Shown: positions 22,499-33,462 of the stretch, piece after piece | Layout: the number at the start of each line of letters is the position of its first letter | Position numbering within the stretch: position 1 is the first letter of the stretch | DNA from: Anaeromyces robustus | Taxonomy: Eukaryota > Neocallimastigomycota > Neocallimastigomycetes > Neocallimastigales > Neocallimastigaceae | DNA: 37,573 bases | Reading direction: 5' to 3' | Assembly (NCBI GenBank): GCA_002104895.1 | Contig: MCFG01000525.1 | Location: 1-37,573, forward strand | Position numbers and translations under genes: made by a program | The notes under the pieces: model-generated | The model's database searches: none | The model's input: the letters and a program-made list of their open reading frames with translations, nothing else | What the model was told of the DNA's origin: nothing

Positions 22499-25332
22499 TA
22501 ATTATATAATTATATTATAATTATATTATATAATTTTTTAATGATTAAATTTATCATATTTTTAAAAAGATATTTACAAAATGGATCATTATGTCGTAAA
22601 ACAGATACAACACAAATGAATGAGAATTCTTCTAGATCTCATGCTATTTTTACAGTAACGTTGAAACAAGAAAAATGGCAAGAAAAAGATCAAAATTCAT
22701 CTAATGAAAACAATAAATCTGATAAGATGGCTGAAGAATCTGAAGATAAAGATGAAAATAAAGTCAAAGACGATACAAAAAAAGATGAATTAAAAGGTGA
22801 GTGGATTAAATTATCATCGAAGTTTAGATTTGTTGATTTGGCTGGTTCTGAACGTCTTAAAAGAACTCAAGCAATTGGTGGTCAGGTAAAAGAAGGAATT
22901 AAAATTAATCAAGGTCTTTTTGCTTTAGGTAAAGTTATTAGAGCTCTCTCAGAACAACGTGAAAGACATATTCCTTACCGTGAATCAAAATTAACTCGAC
23001 TTTTAAAGAATAGTTTAGGTGGTAATAGTCAAACGTTAATGTTAGCTTGTGTAAGTTGTTGTGAAATTGATTTCAATGAAAGTTTAAGTACATTACGTTA
23101 TGCACAAAGTGCTCGTAAAATTAAAAATAAAGCAATTATTAATACAGATTGGGGTCATTCAGCTAAAGATATTGCTTTAATGAAAAAGAAATTAGGTGAG
23201 TTACAACAAACAGTTAATCGTTTACGTGATGAGTTAGCTTGGTATAAAGGAAGTAACAACGTTAAAGGGAGCAGAGATCAAGAAAATGAAAATGATGATC
23301 ATATGAATAAATCCTTTTTTTCATCTTCCTCATATACTGTACTTCAAAATGAATTAACTGAATTAAAAAATGAATCTGAAAATCAAAAAGATGAATTAGA
23401 TGAGCTTCATTTTACTATATCTCAACTTCAAGATAGAATTAAAGATTTAACTCAACAATTATCTAAAGCTGAAGCAGAACGTGATTCTATGGCAATTGAA
23501 TTCTTTAAAGATAAACAACAAAAAACAGATAAAGTATCTACGGATAAGGATATTACTGAAAAAGATAAATACAAGAAAACAGAATCAAATAAAAAGAATA
23601 GTGAGAATAAAGAAAATGTTAATGATAATAATGGAAATGAAAGTAACTTAAATACAAGTATAAACGAAAATCATGATGTAATTAATAATAATAATGATAA
23701 TAATAATGATAATGATGATAAGAATGATAATCATGATGATAATGATAAGAATGATAATGACAAGAATGATAATAAAAATAATAAAAATAATATAATTAAT
23801 AATGAGAATGAAGATAATAAAGATAATAATAATAATAATGACAATAATGACAATAATGACAGTAATGACAATAATGACAATAATAATAATGATGATGTAA
23901 ATCATAATAATGATACTGAAAATGATAATGATAATGATGATGATGATGATGATGATGAACCATATGTTATAAAACAAAATCCAATCGTTGTAAATTACTT
24001 AAAAACTATTGCTGAACTTAATGAAAAATGTCAAAAAGCTGAAGATCAATTAAAATATTATATGGCAATTCATAATGACAATAAAAATAAAAAGATTGTT
24101 CGTCGTCGTCCATTTTATGAAGCTGCTAAAGCAACAATTTCATCTGATAAATTACAAAGTGCCTCAAATACTATTAGTGATTCTAAAGTGGATGAATTAA
24201 TTCATCGTGTAAAATCAGAATTAGAAAGACAAATTAAAAAAGAGAATAATCAAATGGTAATATTATCTATCATTTATTATTTATATTAAATAATATATCA
24301 ATATAGATACAGTTATTATTTATTTATTTATTTATCTAATAAATATTAACAATTTAATAATCTTTAAATTTTTATTTAATATATATATATATAGAAGGAT
24401 AATTTATCTGATGAAGAACCTGGAACACAAGAAGATGAACTTCTTGTAGAGAGTATACAAGATGATATTAAAGTAAAGGAAGAATTATTGAAAACATTAA
24501 TTGCAAGCCAAGAAAAATACAATATTATGAAAGAGAATTATGAAAAGAAGTTAAAATCTTTACAAAATTCTATAGTTCATGCTCAGTTAGAAAGAGATGA
24601 AGCTTTAAAGAGAATACCAAATAAAAATGATAATAATCGTGATAATGTAATAATTTTATATAATATAATTAATCATAATAATTTATTATAAATATATAAT
24701 ATATTTAAAACTAATATATATATTTATTATATATGTGGTATATTATATTATTATTGTAATAATTAAAATATTTTTTTTTAGTCATCTGTACATATAAATA
24801 ATAGATATATAGAAAGAATTAATAGACTAAAGAATGAAGTTTCTCAATTAAAAAAGAAATATGAAGAAGCTACATTATCAATATCGTCAGCGAAAAATCA
24901 AAATACTAGTCAAATTAAAACTATGAAATCAAATATTGAATCTTTAAAAGGTAAGCTATTATTAATATTTTTTTTTATATTGATGAATATTATAAGCATT
25001 ATATAAATATTTATAAATGTATATAAAATAAAATATATTATATATATATGTTTTTTTTTTATTTTTATTTTTTTATTTTTAAATATATATATTTATATAT
25101 ATTTATATTTTTTATTTATTTTTTATTTTTAAATATATAAATAGCTGAAAAAGCAAAAATGATGAAAAAGATAAGGGAAGAAAGAGAAAGAGCAAATTCA
25201 AAAACGTTAGAAATTAAAAAATTGAAGAAAAAGGAATATGAAGCATCCCAATTAGCTAAAAAATTAGAACAAAGCAATCAGTTACAGGTATTATTACTAT
25301 TATTAATCAATTTTATTACTATTATTGATCAG

Positions 25333-25384
<52 letters not shown>

Positions 25385-28300
25385 GTTATTATTGTTATTA
25401 TTATTATTGTTATTATTAATATTCTTAATATTCTTAATATATTTTATTAATAATATTTTATTATTAATATTTTATTATTTTTTTTTATTGTTATAATTTT
25501 ACTTTTGTTATTATCATTATTATTATATTTAATTTTTATTTTAGCAAATATTATTAAAACGTAGAAAAGATGAAATGAAAGCTTGCCAAAGAAAAATGAA
25601 ATCTATGATGGACTATTTAAATCGTTCAAATATACCAAAAACCATTGCTAAATCACCAAGGAAAAAGAGACCAAGATATACATTATTAAAACAATCAGAA
25701 AAAGATAAAGATGAAATGCTTATTAACAATATAAATATAGATATAAATGAGGATGAATCAAGATTAAAAAGAAAAAAGCAAATGTTAGATCATGAGTTAG
25801 ATCAATGTATTATTGCTCAAGAAATTCAACATATGATTGATGAAATGGAAAAGAAAAAAACACGTTTACTTGATGAACAAAAAGAATTAAAGAATGAAAG
25901 AGAAAAAATTATTAGAATTGAATCAGCAAAATCAAAATCATTTGATCCTGATCAACCTCAATATATGGATGATAGATTAGAAATGATTGATGCAGAAGTT
26001 CAATTAATAAATTCTCGTATAAAAGAAGCTAAAAAGAGTAATTCTTTGATTGATGGTGCTAATGGTGACGAAAACGGTTTTACTAATGCTATTAATATTA
26101 TTAAATCTACATCATTTGATAATTTACAAAAACTTTCAGAAATGTTATTAAGTGATATTGTAGAAATGAAGTTAAAGGAAAGACATCAAATAGCACAAGT
26201 TGCTTCTAATGAAAGAACAATTGCTGATTTAAGAGTAACATTACAAGTTATGAAAAAAACGGCTGTATCAGCTGCTATTGAATATGAAAGAAAAGTTAAA
26301 GATTTAAGACATCAACAAGCATATAAACAAGATCAAAGTAATAAAGTATTAAGTGAATATGAAGATAATTATAGCGATGTTATGGGTGGGGAAATGTATG
26401 ATGAAGAAGATGGTGATGGTGATATATCTAATATTTTAAAAAAGGAGAAAGGTATTGTAGATAATGATAATGATGACAATTGGTTAGGTAAAGGTGAAAT
26501 TTATAATAAAATTTATGAAACAGGAGTCATTAAAGGAGGAAGAGCTGAAGCTGTTGTTAATGCTGTTACATTAAATCAAAATTTACCAGAAGATATTGAT
26601 ATATCTAATAATGATGGCTCTTTAGATTACATAACAACGTCATATACTCCAGGTTTACCTTCAGAAATTTATCAGAATATCAATAATTATCATAATTATG
26701 ATGATAGTAAAGAGGATCAAGGAGAAGGTGAATATTTGAATGTTGAAGACAATCATTTTCCAACTACTCCTTTTATTAAAAAATTAGAAAATGATACAAT
26801 ATTTTTAAAGCCAGTATCTACTGGAAAAATAGGAAATGAGTCTTTTATTTCTCCTCCTGAGAATGATATAAATAATACAACAAATTTCAATATTAAGTCA
26901 TCTACACTTGTTAATACATCTACTCCATATCAATTTTCAAATGCTAAAGAATTTGATATTAATACCCCTTTAAAAGATAAAAGTACTAAATTAAGCCCAA
27001 TAGAATTTACACCAAACGATAATGATACAAGTCCTTTGAATAATACATACACTATAAATTTATCAAATAACCATCAAAATATTAATATTACTGATACCAA
27101 TAACGATATTAATACCAATACTAATATTGATACTAATATTAATATCAATACCAATACCAATAGTAATACTAAAGTTAATATGGATATTAATACCACAAGT
27201 ATTATTAATACCAATAAAAATAATATCAATACCAATACCAATACCAATACTAATACAGATACCAATAACAATATTAATACCAATACCAGTACTAAAACTA
27301 ATACTAATACTAATGTTAATACTAATACCAATACTAATACCAATATTAATATCATTAATGATCCTAATACCATTGTTTTTAATAACAAAAATAATTACCA
27401 TAACCTTGAAGATGATATTCATCATGAAAAGAATTATCAATCTGTTACACCTGTAAAAAATCCATTTATTCCTTTTACTCCAAATAGAGTAAATTCTAAA
27501 AAAAGTACATCACCATCATCAATTCCAATTGCTTCTTCTAAAAAGATTAAAAAATATGAATTTAAAAAGCCTGATGAAATTAATAAATCTAAGAAATTAG
27601 TATCACCACCAAAAGAAATTAATAAGAAGAAATCATCAACATTAACTCCTAAAATGAATAAAAATACCCCTAAAAAAGATGATAAAATAAACCATCTAAA
27701 TATTGAAGAAAAGAGTCCTTCAAAAAAGAGTTCCTTTATGTCAACATTAAAAAATTCTACACATTTTTTGGCAGCATTCACTTCACCATTCACTCCATTC
27801 ACTTCACCTAAAAAATCTCCTATTAAAAAACCATCATTTTTATTTTTACAAAATTTGAAAATTGGTTCAAATAATAATAATAATAATACAGTAGAGGATA
27901 AAGAAACCGATATTAATTCAAAAACAAAGGAAGAAACAGAACAAGATAAAGTTGATAATAATAATAATAATAATACAATTAATAATGATAAAAAATCTTT
28001 ACATGGAATTAAAACATCTAAACGTAAAAATGTTCATGATAAAGATGAAGAAGTAGTATCACCACCACCTCTTAAACGTGTTAAAATAACAGAAGAAGAT
28101 ATAATAAAGGACAATACTCTAAGTAATAATAGTGATAAAGAAAATAATTTTAAAAATGTATTATCAAGTCCTAATATAAAAAAGCAATCTAATATTGAAT
28201 CCAAAATTAAAGAATCTAATGAATTTGGATCTTTATCTGAAATTGTAAAAAGTGTCCATGAAGAATCAATACAAAAATTACAAAATGAAATGGTTAGTAA

Positions 28301-28490
28301 TAAGAATAATGAAAAATTTTTTAATTCTTCTTTTAATCAAAATAATAATAATTCTAGTAATAAAAATAATGAAAGAATTTTTAATTCTTCCTTTAATCAA
28401 GATAATGATAATTCTAGTAATCCAAGTCGTTTGGCTTATATTCATACCCAAGCTTCTCAAGCAAAAATTAATTCTAAAACTAATGATTAA
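21416..28490 (+). CDS. kinesin-4 (chromokinesin-type) motor protein, ~1910 aa
   Basis: Exons 21416-21667, 21804-21870, 22089-22305, 22570-24256, 24395-24646, 24782-24950, 25145-25287 and 25545-28490; phases agree at all seven introns. The motor spans residues ~3-370: 'VKVALRIRPRNPKE', P-loop 'GQTSSGKT' (usual GQTGSGKT), switch I 'NENSSRSH' (196-203), switch II 'DLAGSE' (268-273), 'YRESKLTRLL'. A ~45-residue charged insert precedes switch II. Coiled coils follow, broken by Asn/Asp-rich low complexity (~550-645). The block 'LDHELDQCIIAQEIQHMIDE' near residue 1011 matches the conserved kinesin-4 stalk as I recall it. The C-terminal ~800 residues are disordered with proline-directed sites (TPFTSPKKSPIKK), NLS-like 'PRKKRPR' and 'PPPLKRVK', an Asn-Thr repeat and two 20-residue repeats. 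Expected role: plus-end motor acting on spindle midzone or chromosomes; nuclear entry and CDK control are inferred from motifs. Subfamily choice is moderate-to-high confidence, motor identity certain. Confidence 0.95.
22452..22492. repeat. T41 tract inside kinesin intron 3
   Basis: Forty-one T's about 80 bp upstream of the 3' splice site at 22569; the splice site itself is preceded by TTTTTAAAAAG rather than a pyrimidine run. Confidence 0.9.
23679..23956 (+). repeat. AAT/GAT coding microsatellite (Asn/Asp tract) in kinesin
   Basis: About 90 codons nearly all AAT, GAT, AAA or GAC, encoding an Asn/Asp/Lys tract that ends with seven consecutive Asp. It keeps the reading frame through the motor-to-stalk region. 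Confidence 0.9.
25335..25420. repeat. (TTA)n microsatellite in kinesin intron 7
   Basis: Pure TTA run of ~50 bp followed by TTG/TTA interruptions. It begins ~45 bp after the donor at 25288. Confidence 0.85.
27081..27366 (+). repeat. AATACC/AATATT coding repeat (Asn-Thr/Asn-Ile) in kinesin tail
   Basis: Hexamer-like repeat alternating Asn codons with Thr or Ile codons, giving (N-T)n with N-I interruptions over ~95 residues. Because the unit is a multiple of three, three additional frames stay open here; those are shadows. Confidence 0.9.
28299..28418 (+). repeat. two 60-bp in-frame tandem repeats near the kinesin C-terminus
   Basis: Units 28299-28358 and 28359-28418 each encode 20 residues of the form NKNNE-(K/R)-(F/I)-FNSSFNQ-(N/D)-N-(N/D)-NSS. 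Few substitutions separate them, so the duplication is recent. Confidence 0.9.
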
Positions 28491-29282
28491 TAGTAAATAA
28501 TTTTTTTTTTTGAAAAAACAAAAAAAAAAAAAAAAAAAAAAAATATCAGTTAAAAAATAATAATTTATTAATAGATATCATTTTTTTTAATTATTTTTTA
28601 TGTTTTTATTTTACTTTATTTTTTTTTTTTTCTTCTTTTTAATTTTTGTTAAATGTTAAATCATAGAATTTATAATTTTTATATGTAAGTTAATTAAGTT
28701 AAAAACCAATAAAACAAACAAAAATGAAAAATAAAATAATTAATTTTTTTATATATATGTTTAAATTATTTTATACCATAAATAATATCAAAATTTAAAA
28801 TAAAGCATTTTAAAATAATTTTTTTTAACTTTAAAAAAAAAAAAAAATAAAAACTAATGTATTGTAATATTTTTTTAATTGTTTTTTTTCCCCATTATTT
28901 ATTTTTTTTTTCTTTGTTGTAATTATTATTATTATCAATATTATTATTATTATTTTATAGCATATTTAATTAATCATTTCATTATTATTATTTTATTCAA
29001 TGTCTCAAGGATAGTTTGTTATTTTAAAGGATATTTGAAATGGATATTTTCCATATTATTATTATTTATTATTTATTATTATTATTGTTGTTATTTATTA
29101 TTATTTTTTTATTATTTATTTATTTATTATTATTATTTTTTTTATTATTTATTTATTATTATTATTATTTTTTTTATTATTTATTTTTTTTTTATTATTT
29201 ATTTTATCAATCATTATTTTATTTTATTTTATTTTATTTTATTATGTAATTGCTAACGTTACTTTATTTTTAAGAACCCTTT
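28491..29282. other. intergenic, T/TTA-rich, no gene
   Basis: Contains the kinesin 3' UTR region, an A-tract at 28520-28542, and from ~28920 to 29250 a TTA/TTTA low-complexity stretch. Frames at 28879-29256 and 29040-29249 encode only Tyr/Phe/Ile/Leu and are artefacts. Confidence 0.7.
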
Positions 29283-29351
29283 TTATTGTTCAATAAATTT
29301 AAAACCAACCTCTCCAGGAACGTCAATGCTGATAACATAGTAGATTGTGTT
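29283..29351 (-). CDS. orphan terminal exon or gene relic, 22 codons plus stop
   Basis: On the minus strand an acceptor-like TATTTAAAG precedes an exon-like segment reading 'NTIYYVISIDVPGEVGF' and ending 'KFIEQ' then TAA. Its base composition is clearly richer in G and C than the surroundings, and the alternating hydrophobic pattern looks like paired beta strands. No start codon or upstream exon could be joined: 29360-30640 has only short GC-richer scraps (for example 29575-29605, 29985-30050). I read it as the 3' remnant of a decayed gene, or the last exon of a gene with exons I failed to see. Confidence 0.4.
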   Translation of the reverse strand, partial: NTIYYVISIDVPGEVGFKFIEQ

Positions 29352-29413
29352 CTTTAAATAAAAAAAAAAGAATCTCTTTTTATTAATAATAAAGTATAAT
29401 ATTTAATAATCAA

Positions 29414-29493
29414 AATTAGTATAAATAGTTCAAGGAAAAGCTTTATTTTCAACTTCAGTTGAAAATTATTATAATGAATTTATAATAATTTTC
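29414..29493 (+). promoter_or_regulatory. TATA-like 14-mer followed by 14-bp-arm inverted repeat, no gene
   Basis: AATTAGTATAAATA at 29414-29427, identical to the 30544 and 9165 copies, is followed by a perfect inverted repeat, GAAAATTATTATAA at 29461-29474 against 29480-29493 (loop TGAAT). An ATG within the loop runs into a stop after two codons. Possibly the promoter of a lost gene or of a short RNA. Confidence 0.35.
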
Positions 29494-29801
29494 TCGATAT
29501 TTAATAATTAAAAAAAAAAAAAGTAAAGTTTTTTAATAATAAAAAAAAGTTCTAATAAATCTTATATTAAATTCAGGTCTAACTTGGTAAACCCTTTGTC
29601 AAAAAATATACTATAAGGATATTTAAAATTATCAAAAATTACAAAAAAAGAAATAAATAAAGTTTAATACTAATCAATTTGGATCTAAAATTATATTTTT
29701 GATTATAAGAAAGCAAATATGAATTTATAATAAAATGATTTAAAATTGAAAATATGTAACAAAAATTTTTACAAATTTAATTTCTTATTAAAAAATTTTT
29801 C

Positions 29802-29829
<28 letters not shown>
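29802..29829. repeat. A28 tract running into T7
   Basis: A-homopolymer directly followed by T's. Surrounding sequence 29360-30540 is otherwise unremarkable A+T-rich DNA with scattered GC-richer scraps. Confidence 0.8.
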
Positions 29830-29833
<4 letters not shown>

Positions 29834-30543
29834 TTTTATTAAAATCAGTTTTAATATATTATTAAATCAACTATATTATTATTAAATCAATATATTATTA
29901 AATGTCAATTATATAATAGATCAGTTTTTTTAATTAAATTACTTCAACAATACTAATAAAAATAAAAATTACAAATTCCAATTCCCTTTTTCAGAATAAC
30001 CAATTTCCTATTATGCATTTATTGGTACTAGTCTGATCAATTTACATCACAAAATAAATTATTATTTGTAATTCTATAAAAGAATTTATGCACTATTATT
30101 AGATATATTAATATTATAATTATTTTATAATATTATATATTATATATAAAGTTCTTTTTTTTAATTCAATTAATTATAAAGATTTATGTTTGAACAAATC
30201 AAAATTACTTTTACAAATTTAATTACTAATACTCAACTAAATCAGAACAAAATATTTTTTAAAATTCTAGTTACTTATATTATTTTTATAATAATAATAA
30301 ATCATAAATAATTAAATAATATATAATTATTATTTATAACAATAAAATAATAATTATATTAACAATTTAAAGTCAATTTAAAACATTTTTTTTTATCATT
30401 TTATTAGTAATTAGTTTAATAAAATCAAGGTAGTCGGAAATATTAATTTAAGTTCATATACAGTTAGACAAGATAAGACAAGATAAAACATAATAAAATT
30501 AATTAGATTTAAGATATATAAAAATTTAAAAGTCTAAATTATG

Positions 30544-30557
30544 AATTAGTATAAATA
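30544..30557 (+). promoter_or_regulatory. TATA box of the secreted peptide gene
   Basis: AATTAGTATAAATA with a canonical TATAAATA core ends 93 bp upstream of the ATG at 30651, a spacing that allows a leader of about 60-70 nt. Confidence 0.6.
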
Positions 30558-30562
30558 AGCGA

Positions 30563-30590
30563 TTAAATCTCATAGTTTTTTGAGATTTAA
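30563..30590 (+). promoter_or_regulatory. perfect 10-bp-arm inverted repeat near the transcription start
   Basis: TTAAATCTCA at 30563-30572 pairs exactly with TGAGATTTAA at 30581-30590 around an 8-nt loop. It sits just after the TATA element, so it is either a protein-binding palindrome or a hairpin at the start of the mRNA leader. The C/G pairs make it less trivial than AT-only palindromes. Confidence 0.45.
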
Positions 30591-30650
30591 AATTTAAAAT
30601 ATATTAAAACTATAGTATTAAAATAAAAAAGTAAATTAAAAATCAAAAAA

Positions 30651-30914
30651 ATGAAGAAAACATTAGTCTTATTAATTACTATCTTAGTACTTATTCAATA
30701 TGTAATGGCTGGACCTATTGTAAGTAGTGCTACCCTTGGTGCTTGTGTTACAGCTTGTGGTTTGGTTGGTGTTTTTGCTTTTGGAGCAGCTGTTGTTGCC
30801 ACTAATGGAGAAGCAGCAGAAGCACTTACTCTTCCAGGAACAGGTGTATTTGTATCTTGTTCATCTATGTGTACACAAATGGTTGGTTTAGCTTTAGTCA
30901 TTCCATCACCTTAA
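30651..30914 (+). CDS. small secreted four-cysteine peptide, 87 aa, zygote-specific-protein-like
   Basis: ATG in an AAAAAA context opens a classic signal peptide (residues 1-20: KK, then a Leu/Ile/Val core, cleavage expected after 'YVMA'). The mature ~67 residues are Ala/Gly/Val-rich with two CxxxC pairs, Cys32/Cys36 and Cys70/Cys74, spaced around a small-residue stretch, and end 'PSP'. This layout (CxxxC, Gly/Ala linker, CxxxC) is like short secreted proteins of fungi often labelled zygote-specific or class V zygote proteins; their function is unknown. Single exon. Codons and composition are much richer in G and C than the flanks, suggesting high expression or strong selection. Control elements are visible upstream (TATA at 30550, leader hairpin). 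The antisense frame 30695-30901 is a shadow. Confidence 0.85.
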   Translation: MKKTLVLLITILVLIQYVMAGPIVSSATLGACVTACGLVGVFAFGAAVVATNGEAAEALTLPGTGVFVSCSSMCTQMVGLALVIPSP

Positions 30915-32519
30915 ATAAATTAAGCAATATAAATATATATTGATAGATTTTTTTTTCAATTAATAAAATTTAATAATAAAAATAAATATATAAAACATAA
31001 AGTCACTATATCTCAATATTATTAATATATAACTTTATGTTAAAACTACCATTATGCCTTCTATAAAAACAAAAATATTAAAAAAATTCATCAATAAACC
31101 AAATTAAGTTAATCTTTCAGAATAACTAGATTTGGGGAAAGGAGAAATGGTAGAATATGTAAAATATTAGTATTCAAATATATTAAAAATGTATTATATG
31201 TAATATAATATATAAGCTACAATGTATTGGTATAAAAATCATGTCATTTAATAATAATTAAATATTTTGTAGCATTTTATCATAAAATATATTAAAAATG
31301 GTGACAAATTATTAAATCTAAATTATTATTGAACCTTAATTATTATTAATTTTATTAATTTTTTTTTTTTTATAAAAAAAAAAAAAAAAAAAAAAAGAGT
31401 ATTATAATCTAAAAGATATAATTTAATTTGTTTAAAAATAATTACTGTACTGTAACTATCTTAGAAACCAAAAATATTAGAAATTTATAGTTAAAATTTG
31501 TAAATTCTATTGTATATAAGATAAAAAAATGTTTTAGAAAATCTTTATAAAAAAAAAAAAAATAAAATAATTTTTTGTTAGATAATTTAAAATATTTAAT
31601 TAGTTAGTAAAAATGACTTATAATAATAATAACAATTATCATCCATAAACAAGATTATTATTATTATTAGTTATTATAATTAAAAAAAAAAAAAAAAAAC
31701 AAGATTATTATATCTATAATCTATAATCCATGTAATTATTTTTAAAGACAACATAAATAACAATAATACAAAAAAAAAAAAAAAAAAAAAGAAAAAGAAA
31801 AGAAAATCAAAAACCAATAAAATATATAAAAATATCATTTAATAATAAAATTTTAAGTAAATTATTTCATAAGATATAGTGTAATAATTATTATTTCGAA
31901 ATTAAAAAGACTTTATTTATTTATTTATTTATTCATTTATTATTTGTTTTATTTATTTATTTATTATTTGTTTTTTATATATATTATACAAATAATTTAT
32001 TTTATAATTAAAATGAAAAAGTAAAGAGTAAAAAAAAAAAAATCTTTAGATTTTTATTATTATTTTTTATTTTATTTTATTTTTATTTTTATTTTTATTT
32101 TTGGTTATTTTTGGTAATTTTCTTCTTTTTTATTATTATGTTCATTAGTATTTAAAGACTTTATCAATTAAATATTATTTATTATTTTTTATAATCGCGC
32201 TTCTTTATTCTATTTTCATATTTTACTTTTTTATTTTTATTTTTATTTTTTTTATTTTTTTTTTTACTTTATTCTATTTTCTTTATTTTATTGATCTTAT
32301 TTCTAACTTTAGATTCCTCAAATATTTATTTATTATATATATATTTTTTTAATCTTTTATTTTTATTTTGTAAATTTATTATTTATACAAAAATTTCTAA
32401 TGAATTAATTATTTATAATTATTAAATATTATTGAAAAATTAAAAAAAAAAAAAATTAAATAAAAAAAAAAAGAAAAGAATAGACATTAAATATAAAAAT
32501 GAATTTCTTTATATATAAT

Positions 32520-32578
<59 letters not shown>

Positions 32579-33075
32579 TTTTTTTAAAATTTTTTTCTTT
32601 TCATTTACTTTTTTTTTTAACATTAATAATATAAAAAAAAATGTAAAAAGAAAAAAAAAAAGTTTTCAATTAATATATTAATTTATTAAGTTACTATAAT
32701 AAATAAAAAAAAAATAATTATGAACTAAAATAAATTATATTAAATTATACTAAACTATATACTAAACTAAACAAAACTAAAATAAAATAAAATAAATCCT
32801 ATATAAAAAATTTTTTTTTTATTTTCTTATTTTTTATGTTTTGTTATCCCTGTTTATCTAGCAATAAAATTAAGCTTCAAATTCTATCTACTTGGAATAA
32901 AGTTGTAAAATAATGACACTATTTTATTTTATTTTAATTCTTTTTTTTTTTTTTTTTAAATTCATTTTAGTTTTTTAATTTTAAATATTAGTAAATAATT
33001 CTTTTTTTTTTTTTTATATTGATTATTTTTAATTGATTATTTCCCCCTTTATTTTATTTTATTTTATTATTTTTT
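30915..33075. other. intergenic DNA, no supported gene
   Basis: Holds A-tracts (31377-31396, 31683-31699, 31771-31790), ATTT arrays (31914-31975, 32075-32100) and a very long T-tract. A 25-codon ORF at 32836-32913 (+) sits in slightly more complex sequence with two early Cys residues, but has no supporting signal. Confidence 0.6.
32521..32573. repeat. T53 homopolymer
   Basis: Fifty-three consecutive T's, the longest homopolymer in the window. The apparent poly-Phe frame 32499-32681 spanning it is an artefact. Confidence 0.95.
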
Positions 33076-33171
33076 TCAATCGTATTCGTATCGATGATGA
33101 CGTGGTAAAGAAGCTAAAATAATAAAATTTATTACAATTTTTATTATTATAGAATAATATAATAAAGGCAT
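33076..33171 (-). CDS. possible 31-aa single-span membrane micropeptide or last exon
   Basis: ATG at 33171 to TGA at 33076 on the minus strand: an N-terminal hydrophobic segment of ~20 residues (Ile/Leu/Val with one Lys) followed by the polar end 'ASLPRHHRYEYD'. The codons of that end (CCACGTCATCATCGATACG) have a base mix unlike the flanking DNA, which is why it is listed. A TTATTTTAG directly before the polar part could instead be a 3' splice site, making 'SLPRHHRYEYD' the last exon of a gene whose upstream exons (perhaps around 33230-33290) are unclear. Confidence 0.3.
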   Translation of the reverse strand: MPLLYYSIIIKIVINFIILASLPRHHRYEYD

Positions 33172-33430
33172 ATGAGAAAAAAAAATATTAGTTAAATATT
33201 TTTTTTAATAGGAATAAATAATAATTAATTTATATATATATATAAATGTTATAAAAGAAATAATCATCCAAATTAATAAACAATGAAAATAAAATAAAAA
33301 AAAAACTTTTGTAAAAAAAAATAAAAATAAAAAAAAGAAAAAAATAATATTAAAAAGATAATAATAATAATAACCATATAAAAATAAAATAAAATAAAAT
33401 AATAATAACAATAGATAGAAAATAAATTAA

Positions 33431-33462
<32 letters not shown>

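Noticed and set aside
27063-27440. Long antisense and alternate frames across the kinesin tail
   Set aside because: The hexameric coding repeat keeps several frames open; only the kinesin frame is continuous with conserved domains.
28879-29256. 125-aa Tyr/Phe/Ile frame
   Set aside because: TTA/TTT low complexity only.
30695-30901. 68-aa antisense frame opposite the secreted peptide
   Set aside because: Shadow of a GC-richer gene; the sense frame has the signal peptide and paired cysteines.
32499-32681. 60-aa poly-Phe frame
   Set aside because: Direct product of the T53 homopolymer.
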